Assembly (NCBI RefSeq): GCF_001005295.1 | Contig: NZ_LBMK01000001.1 | Coordinates: 302,976-366,975 of the forward strand | Source of the DNA: Streptomyces yangpuensis | GTDB lineage: Bacteria > Actinomycetota > Actinomycetes > Streptomycetales > Streptomycetaceae | Direction: 5' to 3' | DNA: 64,000 bases | Part shown: piece after piece, positions 16,661 to 29,172 of the stretch | Layout: each line of letters starts with the position of its first letter | How positions within the stretch are numbered: position 1 is the stretch's first letter | Translations under genes and position numbers: made by a program | The notes under the pieces: generated by a model | The model's input: only the letters and a program-made list of their open reading frames with translations | Databases searched by the model: none | What the model was told of the DNA's origin: nothing

Positions 16661-17590
16661 GTGGCCGTCATGGACCGCGTCCGCACCGTTTCGCACGCCG
16701 AACCCGGCAGCACGGGCAGGAAGGGTGCCGCCGGGCTCGGCGTACTCCTCGCCCTGCTCGCGACGGTCGTCTGGTCCGGCAGCTTCGTCGCCACCCGGGG
16801 CATGGCCGAGACCGTCCCGCCCGTCCAGGCGGTCTTCTGGCGCTGGATCATCGCCCTGCTGGCCGTCGCCCCCTTCGCCGCCCGCCAGGCCTGGCAGCAG
16901 CGGGCCCTGATCCGGCGCCACCTCGGCTTCATCGCCCTCGCGTCGCTGTTCGGCGTCGCCCTCTACAACACGCTCGTGCACCAGGCCGGACTGACCACCT
17001 CGGCCTCCAACATGGGCATGATCATGGCCGCCTCGCCCGTCGTCATGGCGCTGTACGCCCGCCTCGGCGGCGAACGGCTCGGCGCCCGCCGCACCTTCGG
17101 CATGCTGCTCGCCGCCTTCGGAGTACTGCTGCTCGTCGGCGACGGCTCGATCGGCTTCGACTTCGGCGCGGGCGACCTGTGGATGTTCGCCGCGGCCCTC
17201 TCCTTCGCCACGTACAGCGCCCTGCTCAAGCGCAAGCCCGCCGAACTCGGCGGACTCGCCTTCCTGATCACCACCTTCGTCCTCGGCGCGCTGATGCTGG
17301 CCCCGGCCTACGCCGTCTCCCTCCACGTCCAGGGCGGCTTCGAGACGACGGCCGACACGGTCGGACCGCTGCTCTACGTCGGCGTGTTCTCCTCAGCCGT
17401 CGCCTTCTTCGCCTGGAACAAGGCCGTCTCGGTCATCGGAGCGGCCCGCGCGGGAGTCGTCTACTACCTCCAGCCGGTGTGCGCGGCGGGGCTCGGCCTG
17501 CTGCTCCTGGGCGAGCCGACCGGACCGGCCCAGCTGCTCTGCATGGCGCTGATCCTCGGCGGGGTCGGGCTGGGAAGTGCCCGGCGGTAG
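16661..17590 (+). CDS. EamA/DMT-superfamily transporter
   Basis: A 309-residue, ten-helix EamA protein, paralogous to the gene before it. Repeat 1 starts at VVWSGSFVATRGMAE (about 36-50) and has the loop GERLGARRTFG; repeat 2 ends with LLLLGEPTGPAQLL. GTG start with GGGGGAG about nine bases upstream. The following LysR gene starts 10 bp after this stop, and its putative -10 overlaps the stop codon. A LysR regulator next to an EamA exporter usually controls it, though here both are in the same direction. Substrate unknown. Confidence 0.87.
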   Translation: MAVMDRVRTVSHAEPGSTGRKGAAGLGVLLALLATVVWSGSFVATRGMAETVPPVQAVFWRWIIALLAVAPFAARQAWQQRALIRRHLGFIALASLFGVALYNTLVHQAGLTTSASNMGMIMAASPVVMALYARLGGERLGARRTFGMLLAAFGVLLLVGDGSIGFDFGAGDLWMFAAALSFATYSALLKRKPAELGGLAFLITTFVLGALMLAPAYAVSLHVQGGFETTADTVGPLLYVGVFSSAVAFFAWNKAVSVIGAARAGVVYYLQPVCAAGLGLLLLGEPTGPAQLLCMALILGGVGLGSARR

Positions 17591-17593
17591 GTT
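17588..17593 (+). promoter_or_regulatory. Possible -10 of leaderless lysR transcript
   Basis: TAGGTT overlaps the TAG stop of the EamA gene and is followed by 7 bases and the LysR ATG. No ribosome binding site is visible. No convincing -35 is seen. Confidence 0.35.
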
Positions 17594-17600
17594 CGGGCCC

Positions 17601-18500
17601 ATGACCGAGTGGGACATCAAGAAGCTGCGGATCCTGCGGACCCTCGCCGAACAGGGCACCGTGACCCGGGCGGCCGAGGCGCTCCACATGACGCCCTCGG
17701 CCGTGTCGCAGCAGCTGACGAACCTCGCCCGGCAGCTGGGGGTGGTGCTGCTGGAGGCGCAGGGCCGCCGGGTCCGCCTCACCGACGCCGCCCACCTCGT
17801 GCTCCGGCACGCGGAGGCGGTGTTCGCGCAGCTGGAGCAGGCCGACGCGGAACTGGCCGGCTACCTCGCCGGGGACGCGGGAGAGGTACGGCTCGGCGCG
17901 TTCTCCACCGCCGTGCCCGCTCTGGTGGTCCCGGCGGTGGCGGAACTGCGCAGGGCCCACCCGGGCGTGGAGGTACGGGTCCGGGAGACCGAGGCCGCGG
18001 AGTCCTACGAGCTCCTGTCGGCCGGAGGTGTGGACCTGGCGCTGTCGCTGGCCGCCCACGCACCGACCGCCCGGGACCGGAGGTTCACCCGGGTCACGCT
18101 GATGGAGGACCCGCTGGACGTGGCCCTCCCGCCCGGGCACCCCCTGCGGGACGCGGCGGACCTGCGGCTGGCGGACCTGTCCGGGGACCCGTGGATCTAC
18201 GGGGGCAGCGGGCCGTGGTCGGAGATCGCCCGCGGCGCGTGCGAGGCCGCGGGCTTCGTGCCCGAACAGGCCCACTCGGCTTCGGGCTGGACGGCCATCC
18301 TGGCCATGGTCGAGGCGGGCATGGGCGTCGCCCTGGTCCCCCGGATGGTGTCGAGCCGGGCCTCGGGGGTGGCGGTCCGGGTGCTGTCGCGGGACCGGCC
18401 GACGCGGCACGTGATCGCGGCGGTGCGGCGCGGAGCCGAATCCGCTCCCGCGGTGGCGCACGTCCTCACGGCCCTGCGGACCGTCGCCGCCGGGCCCTGA
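17601..18500 (+). CDS. LysR-family transcriptional regulator
   Basis: A 299-residue LysR regulator. The winged helix-turn-helix is at residues 5-65 (LRILRTLAEQGTVTRAAEAL, then HMTPSAVSQQLTNLARQ), followed by the substrate-binding domain with LGAFSTAVPALVVPAV, VRVRETEA and DLALSL. The first helix differs from the classic LysR lead by having LRILRTLAEQG, as in the actinobacterial ArgP/IciA-like branch. The start is the ATG at 17601, since the family begins just before DIKKLR. It lies directly after an EamA exporter and probably senses an exported metabolite. A large palindromic repeat follows. Confidence 0.87.
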   Translation: MTEWDIKKLRILRTLAEQGTVTRAAEALHMTPSAVSQQLTNLARQLGVVLLEAQGRRVRLTDAAHLVLRHAEAVFAQLEQADAELAGYLAGDAGEVRLGAFSTAVPALVVPAVAELRRAHPGVEVRVRETEAAESYELLSAGGVDLALSLAAHAPTARDRRFTRVTLMEDPLDVALPPGHPLRDAADLRLADLSGDPWIYGGSGPWSEIARGACEAAGFVPEQAHSASGWTAILAMVEAGMGVALVPRMVSSRASGVAVRVLSRDRPTRHVIAAVRRGAESAPAVAHVLTALRTVAAGP

Positions 18501-18510
18501 CGGTACGCTC

Positions 18511-18628
18511 CCGGGGCTCCGCCCCGGACCCCGTACGTGCGCTCCGCGCCCGTGCCCTCAAACGCCGGGCGGGCTGAAATTCAGCTCTGCCGGCGTTTGA
18601 GGGCACGGGGTCCGGGGCGGAGCCCCGG
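18511..18628. repeat. Large intergenic palindrome of a dispersed Streptomyces type
   Basis: Outer arms of 24 bp (18511-18534 and 18605-18628) are perfectly inverted and contain CCGGGGCTCCGCCCCGG. Inner 17-bp arms GTGCCCTCAAACGCCGG (18552-18568) and 18590-18606 are also perfect, around a GCTGAA-A-TTCAGC core. It fills the gap between convergent lysR and pepN, so it also serves as a two-way terminator. A related copy lies at 30248-30361. Confidence 0.85.
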
Positions 18629-18643
18629 CTACGGCGCGAGCCG

Positions 18644-21235
18644 TCAGGCCTGAGCGGCAGCGGCAGCCGCGTCGGCCGCCTGGGCCTTCAGGGCGCGCTC
18701 GACGCCCGCCCGGGACTCCGACACCAGCCGCCGCAGCGCGGCGTTCGGCTCGGCCGAGGCCAGCCAGGCGTCCGTCGCGTCCAGGGTCTCCTGCGAGACC
18801 TGGAGCGCCGGGTACAGGCCCACCGCGATCTGCTGGGCGATCTCGTGGCTGCGGGTGTCCCAGACCTCCTTGACGGAGGCGAAGAACTTCGCGGTGTACG
18901 GGGCCAGCAGCTCGCGCTGGTCGGTCTGGACGAAGCCGCCGATCACCGCCTCCTGCACCGCGTTCGGCAGATCGCCGGACTCCACCACCGAGGCCCACGC
19001 CGCGGCCTTGGCCTCCGCCGTCGGGCGGGCCGCCCGCGCCGTCGCCGCGTGCCGCTCGCCGGCCGCCGTCGCGTCCCGCTCCAGCTCCGCCGCGATGGCT
19101 GCCTCGTCGGCCACGCCCGTCGCGGCGAGCCGCTCCAGGAACGCCCACCGCAGCTCGGTGTCGACGGCCAGGCCCTCGATCTGCGCCGAGCCGTCCAGCA
19201 GCGCCGACAGGTACGCCAGCTGCTCCTCGGTGCGGGCGGTGGCCGCGAAGGCCCGCGCCCACGCCAGCTGGTGGTCGCCGGCCGGCTCCGCCGCACGCAG
19301 GTGCTCCAGGGTGGCCTCGGTCCAGGCCGCCAGGCCCTCCTCCCGCCACGCCGGGTCGGCGTACAGGTCGACGGCCAGCTTCACCTGGCGGTGCAGCGAC
19401 TGGACGACGCCGATGTCGGACTCCTTGCCGATGCCCGAGAGCACCAGCGAGAGGTAGTCGCGGGTGGCGAGCTCGCCGTCACGCGTCATGTCCCACGCCG
19501 AGGCCCAGCACAGGGCACGCGGCAGGGACTCCGCGAAGTCGCCGATGTGCGAGGTGACCGCGGCGAGGGAGGCCTCGTCCAGGCGGACCTTCGCGTACGA
19601 CAGGTCGTCGTCGTTCAGCAGGACCACCGCCGGGCGGGTGCGGCCCACCAGCTCCGGCACCGTGGTCAGCGCGCCGTCGATGTCCAGTTCGATCCGGTCG
19701 GTGCGCACGAGCGCGCCGTCCTGGAGCTCGTACAGGCCCACCGCGATGCGGTGCGGGCGCAGGGTGGACTCGCCCTGGGCGCCGGCGGGCAGCGCGGGCG
19801 CCTCCTGGCGGATGCCGAAGGCGGTGATCACGCCGTCGGCGTCGGTGCTGATCTCGGGGCGCAGGACGTTGATGCCGGCCGTCTCCAGCCACGCCTTCGA
19901 CCAGGCGGTCAGGTCGCGGCCCGAGGTCTCCTCCAGGGCGCCCAGCAGGTCCGACAGGCGGGTGTTGCCGAAGGCGTGCGTCTTGAAGTAGGCCTGCACG
20001 CCCTTGAAGAAGGCGTCCGTGCCGACGTAGGCGACGAGCTGCTTGAGCACCGAGGCGCCCTTGGCGTACGTGATGCCGTCGAAGTTGACCATGACGTCGT
20101 CGAGGTCACGGATGTCGGCCATGATCGGGTGCGTGGACGGCAGCTGGTCCTGCCGGTACGCCCACGTCTTCATGGAGTTGGCGAAGGTGGTCCACGCGTG
20201 CGGCCACTTCGAGCCCTCCGCGTACGCCTGGCACGCGATCGAGGTGTAGGTGGCGAACGACTCGTTCAGCCACAGGTCGTTCCACCACTCCATGGTGACG
20301 AGGTCGCCGAACCACATGTGGGCGAGCTCGTGGAGGATGGTCTCCGCGCGGACCTCGTACGCCGCGTCCGTCACCTTCGAGCGGAAGACGTACTGGTCGC
20401 GGATGGTGACCGCGCCCGCGTTCTCCATCGCGCCCGCGTTGAACTCCGGCACGAAGAGCTGGTCGTACTTGGCGAACGGGTAGTCGTAGGCGAACTTCTC
20501 CTGGAACCAGTCGAAGCCCTGCCGGGTCACGTCGAAGATCTCGTCCGCGTCGAGGAACTCGGCGAGCGAGGGCCGGCAGTAGATGCCGAGCGGTACGGAC
20601 TGGCCGTCCGGGCCCTCGTAGGAGCTGTGCACCGAGTGGTACGGGCCGACGATCAGCGCCGTGATGTACGAGGAGATGCGCGGGGTCGGCTCGAAGCGCC
20701 AGACGTTGTCCTTGACGTCGGCGGGCGCCGGCGTCGGGGAGTTCGAGATGACCGTCCAGCCCTCGGGGGCCGTCACGGTGAACTGGAACGTGGCCTTCAG
20801 GTCGGGCTGCTCGAAGCTGGCGAAGACCCGCCGCGCGTCCGGCACCTCGAACTGGGTGTAGAGGTAGGCCTGCTGGTCGACCGGGTCGACGAAACGGTGG
20901 AGGCCCTCACCGGTGTTGGTGTACGCGCAGTCCGCGACGACCCGCAGCTCGTTGGCCCCGGCCGCGAGGTGCGCCAGGGCGATCCGGGAGTCGCGGAAGA
21001 CGGCGGCGACGTCGAGCGACTTCCCGTTGAGGACGACCTCGTGGACCGCCGGGGCGACCAGGTCGATGAAGGTCTCCGCCCCGGCCTCGGCCGACTGGAA
21101 GCGCACGGTGGTCACGGACGGGTAGGTGCCGCCCTCCTGCGCACCGCTGAGATCGAGTTCGATCTCGTAGGAGTCGACGGTGAGCAGCTTCGCACGCTGC
21201 TGAGCCTCTTCACGGGTGAGGTTCGTGCCTGGCAC
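18644..21235 (-). CDS. pepN: Aminopeptidase N (M1 zinc metallopeptidase)
   Basis: An 863-residue cytoplasmic M1 aminopeptidase that removes N-terminal residues from peptides. The exopeptidase motif GAMENAG is followed by the zinc site HELAH (His302, Glu303, His306), with the third ligand Glu in NESFATY 19 residues later. The C-terminal half is the helical ERAP1-like domain. The start is GTG at 21235, preceded by GAAGGAG nine bases upstream; longer in-frame starts lack this. A second M1 paralogue lies at 30544-33102 in the same orientation, sharing the N-terminal lead PGxNLxREEA. The gene is divergent from the HigB/HigA-like pair. Confidence 0.93.
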   Translation of the reverse strand: MPGTNLTREEAQQRAKLLTVDSYEIELDLSGAQEGGTYPSVTTVRFQSAEAGAETFIDLVAPAVHEVVLNGKSLDVAAVFRDSRIALAHLAAGANELRVVADCAYTNTGEGLHRFVDPVDQQAYLYTQFEVPDARRVFASFEQPDLKATFQFTVTAPEGWTVISNSPTPAPADVKDNVWRFEPTPRISSYITALIVGPYHSVHSSYEGPDGQSVPLGIYCRPSLAEFLDADEIFDVTRQGFDWFQEKFAYDYPFAKYDQLFVPEFNAGAMENAGAVTIRDQYVFRSKVTDAAYEVRAETILHELAHMWFGDLVTMEWWNDLWLNESFATYTSIACQAYAEGSKWPHAWTTFANSMKTWAYRQDQLPSTHPIMADIRDLDDVMVNFDGITYAKGASVLKQLVAYVGTDAFFKGVQAYFKTHAFGNTRLSDLLGALEETSGRDLTAWSKAWLETAGINVLRPEISTDADGVITAFGIRQEAPALPAGAQGESTLRPHRIAVGLYELQDGALVRTDRIELDIDGALTTVPELVGRTRPAVVLLNDDDLSYAKVRLDEASLAAVTSHIGDFAESLPRALCWASAWDMTRDGELATRDYLSLVLSGIGKESDIGVVQSLHRQVKLAVDLYADPAWREEGLAAWTEATLEHLRAAEPAGDHQLAWARAFAATARTEEQLAYLSALLDGSAQIEGLAVDTELRWAFLERLAATGVADEAAIAAELERDATAAGERHAATARAARPTAEAKAAAWASVVESGDLPNAVQEAVIGGFVQTDQRELLAPYTAKFFASVKEVWDTRSHEIAQQIAVGLYPALQVSQETLDATDAWLASAEPNAALRRLVSESRAGVERALKAQAADAAAAAAQA

Positions 21236-21375
21236 GCGGTCATCTCCTTCGATGGTGACGTTGCCCGGACATCCTTCCACGGGGTGAGGGTGTCCTGCTC
21301 TCGGATTACTTTCGACCGACCTGCCCGAACTGTCACCCGGTGGGGTGAGGTTTCAGCCGCACCCACCTGTGGGTA

Positions 21376-21394
21376 TAAGTTCAGCCTTAAGTTC
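21376..21394 (+). promoter_or_regulatory. Promoter/operator region of the toxin-antitoxin pair
   Basis: Two direct repeats of TAAGTTC (21376-21382 and 21388-21394) are spaced by 12 bp. The second contains TAAGTT, exactly 6 bases before the ATG at 21400, a leaderless -10 arrangement. Direct repeats at the start would suit autoregulation by the antitoxin. Confidence 0.4.
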
Positions 21395-21399
21395 GCGGA

Positions 21400-21426
21400 A
21401 TGTGGGACATCATCCTGTTGTAGCCC
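21400..21426 (+). other. Original 5' end of the toxin gene with in-frame amber codon
   Basis: Reading from ATG at 21400 gives MWDIILL, then TAG (21421-21423), then P and the downstream frame VEAWLLRL. HigB/Gp49-like toxins normally start MWxxxL and continue into VEAWL, so these nine codons look like the true N-terminus interrupted by a nonsense codon. Translation could restart at the GTG at 21427. Confidence 0.7.
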
Positions 21427-21771
21427 GTGGAGGCATGGTTGCTGCGTCTCTGCGAGGACGGGCCGGAAACGGCGAACCGGATCGTGGACGCTCTGGACCA
21501 CCTGGCCGCGGAAGGGCCCGGCCTGGGCAGGCCCATGGTGGACCGGATCCACCGGAGTGCGCTGCACAACCTCAAGGAGCTGAGGCCGGGCTCGGCCGGC
21601 CGGTCCGAAGTGCGCATGCTCCTCGTCTTCGACGCGGACCGCGAAGCGGTCATCCTGGTGGCGGGTGACAAGGCGGGTCGCTGGAGTCGCTGGTACGAGG
21701 AGAACATCCCGGCCGCCGAGCGGCGCTACGAGCAGTACGTGGCCGACAAGGAAAGAGGAGGCACAGGGTGA
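21427..21771 (+). CDS. HigB/RelE-superfamily (Gp49-like) toxin, probably interrupted
   Basis: The open part is 114 residues from a GTG. The family core is intact: LGRPMVDRIHRSALHNLKEL, SEVRMLLVFD, LVAGDKAGRWSRWYEENIP. These toxins are ribosome-dependent mRNA endonucleases. The first beta strand, normally encoded before this point, is cut off by the amber codon at 21421-21423, so the product is either missing that strand or absent. The stop overlaps the start of the antitoxin gene by four bases (GTGA), and the order toxin then antitoxin is typical of HigBA. It could be a silenced toxin kept for its antitoxin partner, or a sequencing error. Confidence 0.75.
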   Translation: MEAWLLRLCEDGPETANRIVDALDHLAAEGPGLGRPMVDRIHRSALHNLKELRPGSAGRSEVRMLLVFDADREAVILVAGDKAGRWSRWYEENIPAAERRYEQYVADKERGGTG

Positions 21772-22097
21772 AGGGACGTTCGTGGCGGGAGGTGCGCGCC
21801 GAGGCGCTGCAACGGCAGCCGCTCCTCGGGACCGCCGACGCCGAAGAGCAGAGGGCTCAGGTGAGGGCCGAGAACACCGCGCGGATCCGGGGGTACGAGC
21901 TCGCCGGGCTCCGGCGCTCCGCCGGGCTCACCCAGGCCGACGTCGCGGCCGCTCTGGGCCTCAGTCAGGCGCGCGTCTCGCAGATCGAGCACGGCCAGGT
22001 GGACAGCCTCGACGTCCTGCGGGCGTACGCGGCTGTACTCGGCGGTGAGGTGTCCGTCACCGTCCAACGCGGCGACGTCACCGTGAAGGTCGCCTGA
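21768..22097 (+). CDS. HigA-like XRE-family antitoxin
   Basis: A 109-residue DNA-binding protein. A helix-turn-helix of the Cro/C1 type lies at about residues 46-98: LAGLRRSAGLTQADVAAALG, then LSQARVSQIEHGQV as recognition helix, followed by YAAVLGGEVSVTV. The GTG start overlaps the toxin stop. The N-terminal 40 residues (RSWREVRAEALQ) are the toxin-facing segment typical of actinobacterial HigA. It should bind the toxin and repress its own promoter, where TAAGTTC direct repeats are visible. Its frame is intact, in contrast to the toxin. Confidence 0.88.
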   Translation: MKGRSWREVRAEALQRQPLLGTADAEEQRAQVRAENTARIRGYELAGLRRSAGLTQADVAAALGLSQARVSQIEHGQVDSLDVLRAYAAVLGGEVSVTVQRGDVTVKVA

Positions 22098-22111
22098 CCC
22101 CGGGAAACGCC

Positions 22112-22143
22112 GGAGGGCGGACGCCGTGCGGCGCCCGCCCTCC
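22112..22143. terminator. Convergent terminator
   Basis: GGAGGGCGGACGCC and GGCGCCCGCCCTCC form a stem with one small internal mismatch and a 4-nt loop. It lies between the antitoxin stop (22097) and the asd stop (22163). Confidence 0.75.
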
Positions 22144-22162
22144 CTTCGTGCCCGCGGCGGGG

Positions 22163-26870
<4,708 letters not shown>

Positions 26871-27072
26871 CAGCATCCCTGGTAAGTGAAAGATACGGTC
26901 CGGATTTCGGTGCCGGATGACCGGTCAGCTTTCCTCAACCGACAGGTCTTTGGGGAGGGATGTCATCGACCGAGATCTGTCGTGGCGGACATCCGCCAGC
27001 GCGGCACTTCCGCCAGTGGGGCCGTATCCGGGCACAGTGGTGCGAACCACAGGGGCTGAAGAGTTGATTTAT

Positions 27073-27093
27073 CGACTTAGTGGCTCCAAGTCG
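27073..27093. promoter_or_regulatory. Inverted repeat upstream of the S8 protease
   Basis: CGACTT and AAGTCG arms, 9 bp apart, lie in an AT-rich patch between the CGNR gene and the protease gene. It could be an operator for the protease or a weak terminator of the CGNR gene. Confidence 0.3.
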
Positions 27094-27143
27094 GCACCGG
27101 GGCACAGTCGTTCCCCGGCGCGGGTGTGACAGATTTCGAGCGG

Positions 27144-27704
27144 TCAGCGCTCGCGCGTGCGCGCGTAATGACGCGAGGCCTTCGCCCGGTTTCCGCAGGC
27201 GGACATGGAGCACCAGCGCCGGGTTCCGTTGCGCGAGGTGTCGTGGAAGTGCAGGACGCAGGTCTCGGAGGCGCACTTGCGGATCCGGTCGGGCGCGGAG
27301 CCCAGCAGTTCCAGGTAGTTACGGGCGGCCGTCCAGGCCGGACCCCAGGTGCGGTCGTCGAACTCGGCGCGCTCGCCAGGGCCTTCGGCGGTCAGCGTGG
27401 CGCGGATGCGCCCGTGCTCCAGTACCGCGTCCACCAGGGCGCGCGCGCTCTCGTCGGCGGGGTCCGCGACCGCCCGGGCGAGTGCCTCGCGGGCGGTCAT
27501 CAGGTGGACGAGGGTCGAGGCGTCGGCCCGGAAGCGGCCGGCCAGCCCGGCGGACTCCAGCCAGACCGAGAGCCCTTCGACCCGGCTCAGTCCGAAGGCC
27601 CCGGCGAAGAGGTCGACGGGCTCGCCCTCCTGCATCCAGCGGGTGTTCAGCAGGTCGAGGGCGATCGGCTCCCCGGTCAGGGGCCGCGGGTCCGCCGTCG
27701 TCAT
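27144..27704 (-). CDS. CGNR zinc-finger (ABATE-type) transcriptional regulator
   Basis: A 186-residue protein. The N-terminal ABATE domain (IALDLLNTRWM, residues 13-23 onward) is a predicted stress-sensing ligand-binding module, and the C-terminal CGNR zinc finger has Cys ligands in KCASETCVLHF and RRWCSMSACGNR followed by the basic segment AKASRHYARTRER. ATG start with AAGGAG eight bases upstream. It is divergent from the VOC/flavin-type operon, and a long AT-rich inverted repeat overlapping that operon's promoter lies between them, so it probably regulates the pair. CGNR proteins are DNA-binding by homology; the ligand is unknown. Confidence 0.85.
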   Translation of the reverse strand: MTTADPRPLTGEPIALDLLNTRWMQEGEPVDLFAGAFGLSRVEGLSVWLESAGLAGRFRADASTLVHLMTAREALARAVADPADESARALVDAVLEHGRIRATLTAEGPGERAEFDDRTWGPAWTAARNYLELLGSAPDRIRKCASETCVLHFHDTSRNGTRRWCSMSACGNRAKASRHYARTRER

Positions 27705-27747
27705 GTCCGTCTCCTTGTTCGCTAACCCCTCAAGAGTACGTGAGTGG

Positions 27748-27776
27748 TTGACACCCTTCCATCTAACCTTTAAATT
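27748..27776 (+). promoter_or_regulatory. Consensus promoter of the VOC operon
   Basis: TTGACA (27748-27753), a 17-bp spacer and TAAATT (27771-27776) form a near-ideal housekeeping promoter, 50 bp before the ATG at 27827. Confidence 0.8.
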
Positions 27777-27793
27777 GAATTTAGAAGGTTAGA
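27762..27793. promoter_or_regulatory. Operator overlapping the VOC promoter
   Basis: TCTAACCTT (27762-27770) and AAGGTTAGA (27785-27793) are perfect 9-bp inverted arms. The AAATT/AATTT centre adds further symmetry. The -10 lies inside the element, so a bound regulator (most simply the divergent CGNR protein) would block transcription. Confidence 0.75.
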
Positions 27794-27826
27794 ACTCGTC
27801 GCACGGCCTCTGGGGAAGGACCCGTC

Positions 27827-28285
27827 ATGACCACCGCCATCAGCAAGCTCCGCACCGGACACGTCGGCCTGAACGTCACCGACCTGGAGCGCTCGCTCGC
27901 CTTCTACCGGGACGCCCTCGACTTCCAGGTGCTGGGGGAGGGCAAGGAGGAGGACCGCCGCTACGCCTTCCTCGGCCGGGACGGCGAGCTCGTCCTCACG
28001 CTCTGGCAGCAGGCCGACAGCGCCTTCGCACCTGCCGCGGCCGGACTGCACCACCTGGCCTTCTCGGCCGGAGCCATCGAGGAGGTGCGTGCGTACGAGG
28101 AGCGGCTGCGCGTCCTCGGCGTCGACTTCGCCCACGAGGGCGTCGTCGCGCACGGCGAGGGCGCGGCCTCCGGCGGCATCTTCTTCCACGACCCCGACGG
28201 CACCCGGCTGGAGATCTCCGTACCGACCGGCGCCGAGGATGCCCCCGCTCCCACCGCGGGGGCGCCGACCTGCGGGTTCTTCTAA
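27827..28285 (+). CDS. VOC-superfamily (glyoxalase/bleomycin-resistance fold) protein
   Basis: A 152-residue metalloenzyme-fold protein with two beta-alpha-beta-beta-beta modules. Module one starts TGHVGLNVTDLERSLAFYRDAL with a metal-ligand-type His at position 12; module two has LHHLAFSAGAIEEV and ends FFHDPDGTRLEIS with the usual Glu ligand. GAAGGA lies upstream of the ATG. Its stop overlaps the next start (TAATG), so it is coupled to a pyridoxamine-oxidase-like gene. Such pairs often act on reactive aldehydes or xenobiotics. Enzyme type (lyase, dioxygenase or resistance protein) cannot be told from sequence. Confidence 0.85.
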   Translation: MTTAISKLRTGHVGLNVTDLERSLAFYRDALDFQVLGEGKEEDRRYAFLGRDGELVLTLWQQADSAFAPAAAGLHHLAFSAGAIEEVRAYEERLRVLGVDFAHEGVVAHGEGAASGGIFFHDPDGTRLEISVPTGAEDAPAPTAGAPTCGFF

Positions 28286-29172
28286 TGGGCGGCGTCTACC
28301 ACTGGGGGTCGCTGGCGGTGCAGGAGCGGGTCGGCGTACGCGGGCCGGCCGAGCACGTCGGCCGCTCGATCGGTACGGGCATCCGCGACGTCGCCGCGGC
28401 CTTCCTGGGGCTCCAGCCGCACCTGGTCGTCGGGGCCGCCGACGACGCCGGCCGGATGTGGGCCTCCCTGCTCACCGGGCCGCCCGGCTTCGTCCGGGCC
28501 ACCGGGGCGCACCGGGTCGCCGTCACGGGCGGTCCGCCCGCCGGCGACCCGCTCGCCGGGGCGCTGGCCACGGCCGGCACCCGGGTCGGGACCATCGCGC
28601 TCGACCCGCGCACCCGGCGCCGGATGCGGCTGAACGGAACCCTCACGGCCACCACGCGGGGCTTCGCCGTCGAGGCCGAGCAGGTCTTCGCCAACTGCCC
28701 GAAGTACCTGCAGCAGCGGCAGCCGCTGGAGCTGGTCGAGGACGGGGCCGGCGTGGTGCACCGCGGGGACGCGCTCACCCCCGGCCAGGTGCGGACCGTC
28801 GGGGACGCCGACACCTTCTTCGTCGCCACCACGGCGGAGGCGGACGGTGTCGACGCCAGCCATCGCGGCGGCCTGCCGGGCTTCGTGGAGGTCCTCTCCC
28901 CGGTCGAGCTGGCCTGGCCGGACTACGCCGGGAACGCGATGTTCCTGACCCTGGGGAACCTGATGACCGACCCGCGGGCCGGGCTGCTCTTCCCGGACTG
29001 GGAGAGCGGGGCCGTCCTCCAGCTCAGCGGCCGGGCACGGACGGAGTTCGCGCCCGACGGCGGCCGCCGCACCCGCTTCCGCGTGGAGTCGGTGGTGGAG
29101 GCCGTCCATCCGGGGCGGCTGCTGTGGAGCACCCCGGAGTACTCCCCTCACCTGGGGAGCACCACCAGGTAG
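28285..29172 (+). CDS. Pyridoxamine 5'-phosphate oxidase-fold flavin-binding protein
   Basis: A 295-residue protein with a split-barrel FMN-binding fold. Motifs: HLVVGAADDAGRMWASLLTG near the N-terminus, the central QVFANCPKYLQQR, and FLTLGNLMTDPRAGLLFPDW, all typical of the long PNPOx-like family fused to an N-terminal alpha segment (SIGTGIRDVAAAFL). These bind FMN or F420 and reduce or oxidise small molecules. The ATG overlaps the VOC stop by one base. The 3' end overlaps the convergent DUF559-like gene by 25 bp. Regulation by the divergent CGNR protein is inferred. Confidence 0.85.
   Translation: MGGVYHWGSLAVQERVGVRGPAEHVGRSIGTGIRDVAAAFLGLQPHLVVGAADDAGRMWASLLTGPPGFVRATGAHRVAVTGGPPAGDPLAGALATAGTRVGTIALDPRTRRRMRLNGTLTATTRGFAVEAEQVFANCPKYLQQRQPLELVEDGAGVVHRGDALTPGQVRTVGDADTFFVATTAEADGVDASHRGGLPGFVEVLSPVELAWPDYAGNAMFLTLGNLMTDPRAGLLFPDWESGAVLQLSGRARTEFAPDGGRRTRFRVESVVEAVHPGRLLWSTPEYSPHLGSTTR

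Noticed and set aside
18845..21583. 912-codon plus-strand open frame opposite pepN
   Set aside because: Shadow frame without recognisable domains; pepN on the minus strand has the zinc motif and a ribosome site.
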